A stretch of 64,000 bases of DNA from the NCBI GenBank assembly GCA_029962745.1, contig CM057155.1, positions 34,102,233-34,166,232 of the forward strand. The letters run 5' to 3'. This document shows, in pieces, positions 44,501 through 54,522 of this stretch. Each line of letters starts with the position of its first letter. Position 1 is the first letter of the stretch. This DNA comes from Echinometra lucunter. Lineage: Eukaryota; Echinodermata; Echinoidea; Camarodonta; Echinometridae. The position numbers and the translations under genes are program-made. The notes beneath the pieces were generated by a model. That model ran no database searches, had not been told where the DNA came from, and worked only from the letters and a program-made list of their open reading frames with translations.

Positions 44501-47229
44501 GATGTGAGAATTTCAAGAGTACAATATTGTGCAATTTGTGATACTGCAATATGTTGTATGGTTGTATGCAATTTTTGACAATGGATGTTTTTTTTTTAAC
44601 AAAGAAATTCACACTTTATACTTCCATGTGATAAATCACCTTTAAATCTGTTGAAATATTCAATGTTATTCTGAAAATACACTGCTGACACATTGTCAAG
44701 TGCATATTTAAGTATTTGTTTTTGTTATTCATTCAAATTTGAAATTTAGAATGATTTCAAATGTAAAGTTTTTGATCATTTATTCTTTAAACAGAATGAC
44801 CCTCAGCTGGCTAGGTTAGTTGAGACGATTCAGGCTGAAGACATCGATTTAGCTACATCATACACAATAGTAAGTATCTTCAATTTGTAATGATGATTGT
44901 TAATGTTGCATAACATGACAATTGCCTCTATGAATATAATGACGACTATCATTCTTAATACAGGGGAAACTCCGTATAATAAAAAAAAAATGGTTATTAC
45001 GAGGCCATTGCCTTGGTCCCGAGTTTTCCTTCCATACATATTAATGCATCATGTATGCTATCTGATATAACAAGATATTGGCTTTAACAAGGAAAATTGC
45101 TTGGTCCCAATGACCTTGTCATATCAAGTTTGCCCTGTATTATTTTCATCTTGATGACTATTTTATGAGGAAACCATTTATTCATCCCTTTTTGCAAGCT
45201 TGGTTATTATGAGGTTCTGTTTTACCAGGCCATTCTGTGTCTCTACCTCCTAACTTTCCTTCATTTTTATTTCTTTGTGACAAAAAGAAAATGCTTAAGA
45301 ATTGTTATTCTATATTTGATTTGTTGGATTGAAGGAAATTTGCATAATTAGAAAGTAATGTCATTATTTAACTGGAATTCTTATGTATTTTAAAGGGCAT
45401 GGTTAATCCTTTACCAAAATTAACCTTTTCAGGTTGACCTCCAAGATGATGGAAGCCAACCAAGCGTGCCATCACAACCAAGCGTGCCATCACAACCAAG
45501 CGTGCCATCACAACCAAGCGTGCCATCACAACCAAGCGTGCCATCACAACCAAGCGTGCCATCACAACCATGCGTGCCATCACAACCAAGCGTGCCAGCA
45601 CAACCAAGTATGACATCGCAAGATTTCACTCCACCTTTCCCAAATGTAAGTAATATTACATCTCTTACAGAAAGATTTCTAGTTACTTACCACATTATTG
45701 TCAGAGAAAACATTATTATAAACATTATCTATTATTTATTGTAATGCCTCTTCTACCATTTTTGTTGTTCCTACCCTTATATAGAGATTCTAGGTATTCA
45801 TTACACGTGAGTCATTGTATGAGACTGTTAACTCTATGCATGTGGGTCAGTGTTGAAAGGCAGTAGAATTTTACATGGTCTGTACCACCTTGATTTTAAT
45901 TACAGATGATGCCCGTCTATGCATATCATTCTGTTGATTCAAATGTGGACACTGAGGCAGATCCCCTGCAAATGACTCCAAAGCAATGTGAAGTAAGTTT
46001 TTGCTTATTTCGTTGACGTTCATCCGAACGGTTCTATAAGTAAAAAATGGCGAATATTTTTTATTTTTAGTTTTCCCATTTTAAGACTGCCCATACGAAA
46101 GAGTATCTACTTGAAAAATTTTAATACCCAATTTAGTATATTTTAAGAGAAATTTAACTTCGAACATTTTGCCTGATCACGAATTTGTGATAGCGTTATC
46201 CGAACTGTCCTATATAAATTCCCATTGACATGTGTATCAAAACATGAGATATACAATGTCTGTGACTGCGCACACTAAACGCACAGTCGTTCGAACCGTT
46301 CTATAGCATTGATTCATGTGTGGTCTCCACACCATAGTGTCACAGTTTTTTGATAGTGTGTGTGACATCTACACATTTGTCAATGTAACTTCGGTATTGC
46401 CTATTGATACAAGTGAATGTTTATGGCAAATTAAACGTCTGAATTATCGCTTTCTTGGCATATTAAATAATTTAGAATAGTAATAATAATAATAATAATA
46501 ATGAATGCTGACAATTTTACTGGTTCATTTTTTTTCCTCTTTAATCATACTAATGATGTAGTTCTACTTCACGTCAGTATCTCCCTGGGAATCTTAGCAT
46601 AAGGAAAATGTATGATCTGTACAAACAAGAAACACCAAACCCCAAATGTCTCAATGTCTACCGTAGAATATTCAATACGGAATTTAACTTGGGGTTTCAC
46701 ATGCCCAAAAAAGATGAATGCAAGGAGTGCACGACATTCAGGAATGCCTCACCTGAAGCAAAAGAAATCCTTCGAGCTGACCATGAAGAGCATGTAAGAA
46801 ATAAAATAAGGTCACGAGAAGAAAAAGAGAAAGACAAACAAAAGGCAATGAAGGATAGCACCTACCATTCTTATTCATTTGACCTGCAGCAAGTGTTACC
46901 CTGTCCCTCTGGAAATGCGTCGCTCTTTTTTTATAAAAGAAAGCTATCAACGTATAATCTTTCCTTGTACAGTCAGGGCAGTGGCGAGGGCTTTTGCTAT
47001 TTGTGGAGCGAGGAGAAGGGTCGTAGAGGGGCATCAGATGCAAAACATCAATCTAGAACCCCTCTACAATGATCTGCTCAAGATCAGTGCCGTGAAGAAG
47101 GCCGACCTCCTTGCCCTGTGTGTCCAGAACGTCATTCCTCAGGCGTATCAGTCATATTATAGGGCCTTACCTGCAGAGGAGTGCAATGCTGTTGACGCGG
47201 AAGACTTTGAGACTGTAACAGAAGAATAA
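38573..47229 (+). CDS. Multi-exon gene with transposase-like C-terminal region (exons interrupted by duplication and BEL insertion)
   Basis: Exons by splice signals and phase: 38573-38760 (ATG 38580), 39278-39379, 39799-39939, [duplicate 43336-43476], 43832-43870, 44275-44396, 44795-44869, 45433-45645, 45906-45992 and 46578-47229. All joins agree in phase (1,1,1,1,0,0,0,0). The first exon (60 residues, VKWLKDGSINTVVARDLWYR, RGRWWAGKVI) resembles a Tudor/SH3-type fold. The next two are acidic repeats (CPANDECPPG in both). Then come a Cys/His cluster, a PSVPSQ repeat, and a last exon with FDLQQVLPCPSGNA and YKRKLSTYNLSLY. The last exon recalls an uncharacterised, probably transposase-derived family common in aquatic invertebrates. 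It has a frame break near 47035, where the centre of that family is missing. Function unknown; it may be a relic or a captured gene. Confidence 0.6.
39392..39722. mobile_element. piggyBac-like MITE in an intron, copy 1
   Basis: TTAA stands on both sides (39388-39391, 39723-39726). The ends are CCCTTAACGTGCC and, inverted, CCCTTAATGTGCC. TTAA targets and CCC-starting TIRs fit piggyBac. It occupies the intron between exons 39278-39379 and 39799-39939. Confidence 0.8.
40007..40148. mobile_element. hAT-like MITE with 8-bp target duplication
   Basis: ACTCAGTA occurs at 39999-40006 and 40149-40156. The duplicate locus at 43536-43543 has one ACTCAGTA and no insert, a true empty site. The left end CAGAGCCCTGGTAGCTGGGG and the inverted right end CAGGAACTTGGG both start with CAG; GGGGGTGCTGCAGCACCCC lies just inside. 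Confidence 0.85.
40179..41145 (+). pseudogene. BEL/Pao retrotransposon integrase, 5'-truncated and interrupted by a MITE
   Basis: The frame from the MITE onward (about 40343-41145) has BEL/Pao integrase marks: VRQIRCDQGTNFVGARNEL (catalytic Asp), HSSHAGGVWERQIRTIRNV (catalytic Glu), VNSRPLS, LTPNHLL, and the C-terminal LQVGDVVLVIDQEVPRMKWP. It ends at the stop 41143-41145. Before the MITE, 40179-40224 supplies a few residues of the preceding strand. The protease, reverse transcriptase and RNase H are absent. The copy is bounded on the left by the duplicated host exon region at 40178 and continues into an LTR on the right. Except for the MITE the frame is intact, which suggests a fairly young insertion. 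Confidence 0.85.
40225..40334. mobile_element. hAT-like foldback MITE inside the BEL integrase
   Basis: Ends CAGTGGCGTCGGAAC and GTTCCGACGCCTCTG; arms of about 50 bases fold back. The 8-bp flanks are CACTGAAT (40217-40224) and CACCGAAT (40335-40342), one mismatch. Same family as 1913-2023. Confidence 0.85.
41639..42893 (+). mobile_element. Probable 3' LTR of the BEL/Pao element
   Basis: It starts TGTAACAGCACACC directly after a purine-rich tract (ggtgggag) about 490 bases past the integrase stop, and ends ...GGGGCAGGCACA where host sequence resumes at 42894 (cctccaatgg). The TGT...ACA ends and about 1.25 kb length fit BEL/Pao LTRs. No 5' LTR is present. Confidence 0.65.
42894..43565 (+). repeat. 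Duplicate of host exon/intron segment 39355-40178
   Basis: Almost identical to 39355-40178 apart from lacking the hAT MITE. It includes the end of exon 39278-39379, the piggyBac MITE and a full copy of exon 39799-39939 (here 43336-43476). Divergence begins right after gaatgaa at 43565 and 40178. Confidence 0.9.
42931..43260. mobile_element. piggyBac-like MITE, copy 2 (by segment duplication)
   Basis: The same element as 39392-39722, with TTAA at 42927-42930 and 43261-43264. It arrived by duplication of the host segment and not by transposition. Confidence 0.8.
44275..44396 (+). CDS. Exon of the multi-exon gene encoding a Cys/His cluster
   Basis: The exon encodes 40 whole codons. The order is HCMHIGC, then EEVFAACVTCLSLLCGKHFF, then DPCNQH: seven Cys and five His in 36 residues with C-x4-C, C-x2-C and C-x2-H spacings, very likely a zinc-binding module. 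The acceptor is ...cataaag at 44274 and the donor gtacgg at 44397. Phase fits both neighbours. I cannot name the finger class. Confidence 0.6.
45433..45645 (+). CDS. Exon of the multi-exon gene with PSVPSQ hexapeptide array
   Basis: 71 whole codons between cag and gtaagt. An 18-base unit (ccaagcgtgccatcacaa) is repeated about eight times, encoding PSVPSQ with single changes (PCVPSQ, PSVPAQ, PSMTSQ). The repeat is in frame, so copy-number change would keep the protein open. Probably a flexible linker. Confidence 0.7.
46483..46502. repeat. (TAA)n microsatellite
   Basis: Seven consecutive ATA/TAA triplets in the intron before the last exon. Confidence 0.85.
46578..47229 (+). pseudogene. Last exon: transposase-like C-terminal region with internal deletion
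   Basis: It starts after cgtcag in the phase expected from the preceding exon. Motifs in order: LYKQETPNPKCLNVYRRIFN, FHMPKKDECKECTTFR, SFDLQQVLPCPSGNA, YKRKLSTYNLSLY, CYLWSEEKGRRGASD. At about 47035 the frame changes, and the second frame ends LEPLYNDLLKISAVKKADLL ... AYQSYYRALP before the stop 47227-47229. I recognise this head and tail from uncharacterised invertebrate proteins I believe to be transposase-derived. The roughly 200-residue centre that should hold catalytic acids is missing, as if cut out by a deletion that also changed frame. Confidence 0.55.
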
Positions 47230-47752
47230 TGTGTCAGTCTTGTGAGACTTCAACATGATGTACAGCCTGCGTTAGGAGGGTAATTCTCATGATTTTCTCA
47301 ACATGCCAGGTCATTATGCCTGGGAATGATGTTTCCCACCTGCTTGATTTGGCCTTGATTTAGGTCACTGTAAAGGATCAAACGATCAAAGAGAGAGAGA
47401 GAGAGAAAAATGTCGCATACAAATAGTTCCAGACCTGCAGTGTGGGTTGCTTGTGTGTGTGTGTGTAACTTATGGGCAGAAATGAGGCCCTGCAAAAGTA
47501 TATAGCCTCACATTTGTTTTCCTTTCATAAGCTTTCTCACTTTCCTATCAACATGTTTTTAAAGATCTTATTCTAAATAGTATTTTCATGAAGACAATCC
47601 AGTTTGAACAAGGCTCATTAATAAAAATTAATAAAAACTTCTGGGGCATCGTGCATTATTTATTAAGATACTCTTAAATAAAATACTAATAGACTGAAAC
47701 ACAAGCCAGCAAATTTTCAGGAAGAACCAGTACTTCAGTATCCCTTTAATCA
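47230..47752. other. 3' region of the multi-exon gene
   Basis: Contains (GA)n at about 47392-47406, (GT)n at about 47453-47466, and AATAAA-like signals near 47621 and 47677. No further coding sequence. Confidence 0.5.
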
Positions 47753-48760
47753 CTGATGCAATTTATATACTGAAATGTTTTCTATTCTGAATGTGAAACA
47801 TTGTATTAAATTCAAATGTGATATCTATATGAACTTTGACAACTCTTTTCATTCTCTTCTGAATATATTATTTGTTATTCACCAAAATGCTTGCCATTTT
47901 CATGTATCATTGATGAAATTTATATGATGAAATGTTTTATCGTCTGATTATAAAGTATGTTTATTCATCAAAATTTTGACTTTCTTGGAAAAGATTTTGC
48001 ATTCATTTTTGAACTGATGCAATTTATGTACTGAAATGTTTTCTATTCTGAATGTGAAACATTGTATTAAATTCAAATGTGATATCTATATGAACTTTGA
48101 CAACTCTTTTCATTCTCTTCTGAATATAAATTATTTGTTATTCACCAAAATGCTTGCCATTTTCATGTATCATTGATGAAATTTATATGATGAAATGTTT
48201 TATCGTCTGATTATAAAGTATGTTTATTCATCAAAATTTTGACTTTCTTGGAAAAGATTTTGCATTCATTTTTAAACTGATGCAATTTATGTACTGAAAT
48301 GTTTTCTATTCTGAATGTGAAACATTGTATTAAATTCAAATGTGATATCTATATGAACTTTGACAACTCTTTCATTCTCTTCTGAATATAAATTATTTGT
48401 TATTCACCAAAATGCTTGCCATTTTCATGTATCATTGATGAAATTTATATGATGAAATGTTTTATCGTCTGATTATAAAGTATGTTTATTCATCAAAATT
48501 TTGACTTTCTTGGAAAAGATTTTGCATTCATTTTTGAACTGATGCAATTTATGTACTGAAATGTTTTCTATTCTGAATGTGAAACATTGTATTTAATTCA
48601 AATGTGATATCTATATGAACTTTGACAACTCTTTTCATTCTCTTCTGAATATAAATTATTTGTTATTCACCAAAATGCTTGCCATTTTCATGTATCATTG
48701 ATGAAATTTATATGATGAAATGTTTTATCGTCTGATTATAATGTATGTTTATTTTGCATT
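47753..48760. repeat. Tandem array, four units of about 262 bp
   Basis: ctgatgcaatttat starts the units at 47753, 48014, 48277 and 48539. Units are nearly identical; the last is truncated after gtatgtttat. AT-rich, non-coding satellite-like array. Confidence 0.95.
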
Positions 48761-49049
48761 AATTTTTGAAAATTTCAGTCACATGTATTTGAATAATGAA
48801 ATTAGTTCCAAATGTTTTACATTGTTGTTTTGGGTATCAACGTCTTTCAATGTAACCAAAGTACTGTCATTTGAAATGTATGATGAAATAAATAAGGACA
48901 TTCTGTCCTCTTTATGGTAGAGCATCCCTTTTACAGAGTGAATTTATGTAACATTGCAGATTGATTTCAGTTTAGCTTTCTTGCCCCTTTACTTTCTTTG
49001 TTACTTTCTTCTCCCCCTTCATTGATATCCATTTCCGTAAAAAAAATAA

Positions 49050-49310
49050 ATAAATGAATGGATGAATTTTGGATGGATGAATGAATGATTTGGATAACTG
49101 AATGAATGAATGGATGGGTGAATGAATGAATTAATTGGATGACTGACTGAATGGATGAATGGATGGGTGAATGAATGAATGAATGAATTGGATGAATAAA
49201 TGAATGGATAAATGAATGGATGGGTGAATGAATGAATGAGTTGGATGAATGGATGAATGGAATAAATGAATGGATAAATGAATGGATGGGTGAACGAATG
49301 AGTGAAACTT
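49050..49310. repeat. (GAAT/GGAT)n tetranucleotide array
   Basis: Degenerate gaatgaatggatgg repeats over about 260 bases. Confidence 0.9.
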
Positions 49311-50746
49311 ATTGTCTCTCCATTCCCAAAGCTTTCTTTTCAATGAACTATGACACAATATGAATTACAACAATAAAAATCCTCAAGTTTATTGATTTGG
49401 TCATACATTTTATTTCATTTTTGTTTCTTTGAAAAGAAAAAGCATTCTAAGGTTAGGAAGCATGGAATGATGATAATGGTGATGGTGATGATGATGAATA
49501 AGATAATATAACAATAAAGAAGAACAAGAATAAGAAAATATACTGTAATAATAATGATGATGATAACAATAGTAATAATACCAAAAGGAAAAAGAGAAGA
49601 AAAGGGTATAGCATTTCTCTATGCTATTTTTCCGCCGGCGCTGTCGTTACGACAATGTACGGGCATCAATGTTCGCGCGCTTCCACTTGTGTTCTAAGCA
49701 AATTGTCGTTGCGCGCATTACGCCATTGTCCGTTACTGGTATGCGCGCTGTTGTGCACTTTGCGAATGTCGTTACGCACCTTGCGCCAATATCCCTGGAT
49801 CGAAGACGCACTATTTTGGCCTAAGCAAAATGTCGCTGATAATAAATCGCTTTTATTTTGAAAACTACTATTCAATTTTGCATGGAATTTGATAGTATTG
49901 TTTTTTATATCCTTTTCCACTAGTGCACCGAGTTTTAAATCGATCACATGTTCTAAACTAGGTTAAAATATATCTAAACTTTTAAATGCGATTTTCTCGA
50001 AACTAGGTTTTCTGCTCTCCGCGCCGCTAACGACAATATGCCATGCGCACGACGATATAAAAACAAGCCGAAGGAGAAAGAAACTCAATGAGAGAGTAAC
50101 AGTGAAAGAAGAGAAAAGAGAAGGAACATGCATGGATGAAAAATGAAAAGGAAGAGTAGACAAAATTTATGAATGAAAGTTTCTAAGATATAGGCTTATA
50201 TGCAGCTCTTTGTGATTGTTTGATGGTTCATGTATGAGGGAGAGTCCGTGTGCTTGCATGTCAGATTTAAATTTTTTGTTGCCATGAATCAATATTTATT
50301 GATGGAAGTTTATTTTTTATATCATAGTGATGTTCTTTGGCAAAGTTTCATGTGTGTATCGAGTCTGAACGCAAGTGCGCAGTAGCTCGAGTGTCAAATC
50401 CTCCTCATGCACAATCCCTATTGTGTGCGCTCTGTGTGTATTGTGTATGTCCGGCCCCTGCGGTATCGCTGCAGCGTGAGCGAGTGAAAGTCGTGATTGT
50501 ACGTGGGGATATGGAAAGTGATTGTTTCAATTTGTTTTGAACGCGATTGCGAACTTTCAATGAATATATTTTCACAATTGTTGATTTCTGTACTAAATCA
50601 CAGGGAAATAATGTAAGGTAAGGTATTATAGAACAAGTTTTATGTAATAAGATTTTCATTTCCGGCTTTCTTTTATTATCTAATGTTGACATGAATTTGA
50701 CCATTTGATGAGTGCACAAAACTTCTGTGACGTACCGGGCCAGAGG
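49311..50746. other. Non-coding region with repeated TGTCGTTACG motifs
   Basis: Between 49635 and 49840 several diverged TGTCGTTACG copies occur; an inverted one is at about 50027-50036. 50215-50360 is a dispersed repeat shared with 36720-36830. Open frames here translate to no known family. Confidence 0.5.
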
Positions 50747-52793
50747 GAAAGCTCTGTTAAAACCTGTAGGGGTCCGATAGGGTTAATTACTATCGTAAGT
50801 ACGTGCCTAATCTAGCTCATGAGATAGCACCGTTAACGGATCTGCTGAAATCGGATCGTAAGTTTGAATGGCATGAGTAAGCCGAGAAAGCTTTCATTAG
50901 GTCCAAGAGGTAAGAAGCGGGTTTTCTTGTACATTATGACCCAAAATTGCCCATTTCAATTGCTGCCGACGCAAGTCCAATAGGTATCGGTGCAGTTTTG
51001 TCTCACATATTACCGAATGGTGAGGAGAGGCCAATACAATTTGCTTTGTGATCACTCACAAAGACAGAAAGGAAATATCCGCAAATTGAGAGAGAGGCTT
51101 TGGCAATTATATTTGCATTACGTAAATTCTACTTGTTTGTGTACGGACGTAGATTTACGCTTATCACGGATAATAAGCCACTTACAGCATTGCTAGGCCC
51201 ATGCAAAAGCTTACCAGCTTTAGCTGCTGAACGAATGCAAAGGTGGGCAATGTATCTTGCCGGATTTGATTATACGATCAAGTATCTTACTTCAAGCGCA
51301 AATGCGAATGCGGATTGTCTCTCAAGACTACCCGAGGGAGGTGCGAAACCGAAGGTCGTGAACCGCAAATTGTCTCGGTCCGTCATGTGTATATACTACC
51401 CACATCGCATGAAGCATTGCGTAACACAACCCGAAAAGATCCAGTGTTGTCCAAGGTCATCAGATATACAATGGATGGTTGGCCAAAACAGTTGTCCGCA
51501 GAAGAAAGGGAGCTGCAACCTTTCTTCAGGCGCAGACTGGAAATTACCCTAGAACAAGGCATACTAATGTGGAGTACCCGTATCGTAATTCCAGTCAAGA
51601 GTCAACGCGCAATAATGGAAGTATTACACAGTGGACATCTCGGAGTGGTAAAGATGAAATCAACCGCGCGGAGTTACGTATGGTGGCCGCAGATTGATGT
51701 GCACATTGAAAAATGTACCAAACGATGTAGTATATGTCAGGTTGTACAAAACCAACCACCGCAAACATTACTACACCCATGGATACCAGCATCCAAGCCA
51801 ATGGAAAGAATCCATATTGACTTTGCAGGACCATTTGAAGGTCGTACGTACATGGCCATAGTAGATGCGTATTCAAAATGGCCCGAGGTTTTTATCATGC
51901 AGAGTATTACTTCGGAACGCACTATTGACGTACTCAGAGGCCTATTTGCGAAATATGGATTACCGCAGATCATGGTAACTGATAACGGAAGTCAGTTAAC
52001 CTCATCGGAATTCAAAGAGTTTTTAGACAAGAATGGTATTGTACACAAGCGGAGTGCACCATACCATCCTAGCACAAATGGTCAAGCCGAGCGCTTCGTA
52101 CAGACATTGAAACAAGCAATACGCGCTGAGAGATCCGATGGAGGATCAGCACAAGCCCAACTTGACAGATTTCTACTGGCATTTCGGAATGCTAGACATA
52201 CTGTCACAGGTGAAGCACCTGCTGTTCTCTTTATGAAGAGACAACTTCACATGCGGTTGGATAATTTACGTCCAAATGTAACGCATAGATATGCAGACCG
52301 ATTGCATCAGCAGGCAGAGTACCGAGATAAACATAGTTCAGTAGACAAGCTACGCAAGTTTGCAGTAGGAGACTCAGTACTTGTTAGGGACTATGTAGGA
52401 AAGCATAAGTGGGTACCAGGTGTCATTGTAGATAGACAAGGTCCACTAATGTATAAGGTACAAGTTCAGTCAGGTATTTGGAGGAGACATGTAGATCAGT
52501 TACTTCCAAAACTTGAGACTGAGGTTGAGTTAGATCAGAGTAAGTCAAGACAAGATTTTGGTTCAGACATACCAGAACAAAGTAGGTCAGTTCCTGAATC
52601 AAGTGAAAGTAGGTTGTTTTCAAGAGAAGAATTAGCTAGTTCTCAAGATAGTCACATGGAAATTGTCGAGGGTGATTCAGTTTCTCAAGACTTACCTGTT
52701 GTATCAGAGGAAGTAGTAGCAGATCGGAAAAAACCTCAAGAGCTTAGAAGATCCCAGAGGAAGAGAAAAGCTCCAGATAGGCTTAATCTCTAA
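50747..52793 (+). pseudogene. Gypsy (Mag/SURL-like) pol fragment: end of RT, RNase H, integrase
   Basis: 50770-50960 is the end of reverse transcriptase/connection (KYVPN, FEWHE) with stops. 50965-51350 is RNase H: AADASPIGIGAVL, REALAIIFALRKF and ITDNKPLTALLG supply the Asp-Glu-Asp core. After a frame change at about 51340-51400, the frame to 52793 is integrase: H-x3-H/C-x2-C finger (HSGHLGVV ... CTKRCSIC), HIDFAGPF, VTDNGSQLTSSEF and HPSTNGQAERFVQTL, giving an intact D,D,E triad. It ends in QVQSGIWRRHVDQLLPK and a basic tail. Gag, protease and most of RT are missing. The integrase frame is clean, so decay is recent. Confidence 0.9.
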
Positions 52794-53479
52794 GGTTATA
52801 CAGGAAGAGTTCTGTTGTGTTTTTGGTATGAAGTCATTCCAGGTTGAAGTTTGATGTTTTAATGTTTCCAAACGATTATAGAAACATTGGATACTAAGCC
52901 ATATCTTATGTCAATATAAGTATGTTTTTGGATAGAGAAAGATCTATCATTTTTTGTTTTATGCATACTAAGTCAAAATTTGATTTACATATGTTAGAGT
53001 TAAGAACATGTGTCAAGTCATGTTACATTAAGTAATAAATAACATGGATTTAAAAACATGTTATTATGAACATGTTTCCTGTTATTCACTCACACTATTT
53101 CAGTTTTGACAACTACAGGTTTGTTACAAAACACAACCAAACATATATTTCATTGGTACGTAATTTTATTGGGACCAATAGACATCATGACATGATTGTG
53201 AATTATGTATACATTTACAGGAAAAAAAAGCATAAGCTTTATTATGGCAAGATTTTGAAATCTTGACAGTTGTATTGTATACAATCATTTTAAAGGGTTA
53301 TAATAGTTGTTACATAAGACCTGTAATACACCCCCAGTTTTATTGTTGTTATACCAGTTAAAAGTTGTCTTGAAGGACAAAATTGTTTATTATAAGCATA
53401 AGCATCAGTATATGGTATGTCTATGCACATAAACCAGTTGCAAAGTTGAGGTAACTTTAAATTTGCTGTGGGGGAGATC
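52794..53479. other. 3' untranslated region of the Gypsy element
   Basis: AT-rich, non-coding, ending with the polypurine tract tgtgggggaga directly before the LTR. Confidence 0.6.
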
Positions 53480-53633
53480 TGTTAGATATGATATCAGTTG
53501 GCTTTCCATACTCTCATAATGATATGTGTATTGTGCATACATGTGAATAAACATGAAGACATGAACATGTACGAGAATTGGCTCTGACTATTTTGTGGTA
53601 GTTTGTGAACAACAAACCCAATAACACCCAACA
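53480..53633 (+). mobile_element. Short 3' LTR (154 bp) of the Gypsy element
   Basis: TGTTAGATATGATATC follows the polypurine tract, and the segment ends ACACCCAACA, so TGTT...AACA termini. It contains aataaac. No 5' LTR was found, so the limits rest on the tract and ends alone. Very short LTRs are typical of the Mag lineage. Confidence 0.6.
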
Positions 53634-54522
53634 GTTATGTTATGTTGAGTTATGCTTATGTTATGCTTATTGCTTTGGCTGACTATGTTTTTTGGTGCAA
53701 TAGAACCTACAGTGTACCTTAGACTGTTCAAGGTGATTTTTGAAGGGATATAAAAAATCTCTTTTATTTTTAGTTTTCATTCACCACTGGCTCTCCCTGG
53801 GGACTGGCTGCCTACAGGAGCACATACATGTACTCTATGGAAGGAGAAAATTCTGGTTCTTATTTTGATGCTAGCTAAGGACAAATTTATACATGTAGCG
53901 TATAGAATTTAGGCCTACTATGAATAAAAGTAAATTTCTCTTGACTCAGTACAAGAAAAGTTGTAGGCCTAAACCCTTATAAATTGTGTGTATCGCCTAC
54001 CGTTATTTGTATTGCCAAAATTTTGTTTTGTCATTGTTTATGAATAGGAAATCCTCACTTATTTCATAACATTATTATAAGCATTTCCAGTTTTTTTTTT
54101 AATATTGGCAGTATTTAAGTGCAGTTTTAGGAAGGAGAATAAAAGAATCTAATTTTCCAAGTGCCAAACATGTGATGAAATAATTGCAGGATCAACTATC
54201 AGAAAGGCATCCGATTGCAGAAATTCAGCATATGTTTAGCAGACAAACTTTTCATTCTCCCTAAAGATAACTAGAGTATTTCACTCAACTCGAAGCTTAA
54301 GCCTGTTTGAGACCATGGAGACTAAATCCAGATCGAAATTTTCTGTCTTTTATTCATGTAGGGTCGGTTTTAACGTAACTACTTAGGGACAAAAGCCTGC
54401 ACCAGCAGTCAGGGTGTAATTGACAGCGCACTGACAGACCGGAAAATTTATATAAATTTCAAAATTTTTTGAAAATTTGGTAAATAGTTCTAGCCTATAT
54501 TACTTGAGGATGAATTTATCTT
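53634..54522. other. Non-coding stretch, no gene recognised
   Basis: AT-rich; no repeat ends or coding motifs seen. Confidence 0.5.

Noticed and set aside
49131..49358. Minus-strand protein of repeated HPSIHLSIH units
   Set aside because: This is the translation of a tetranucleotide array, not a gene.
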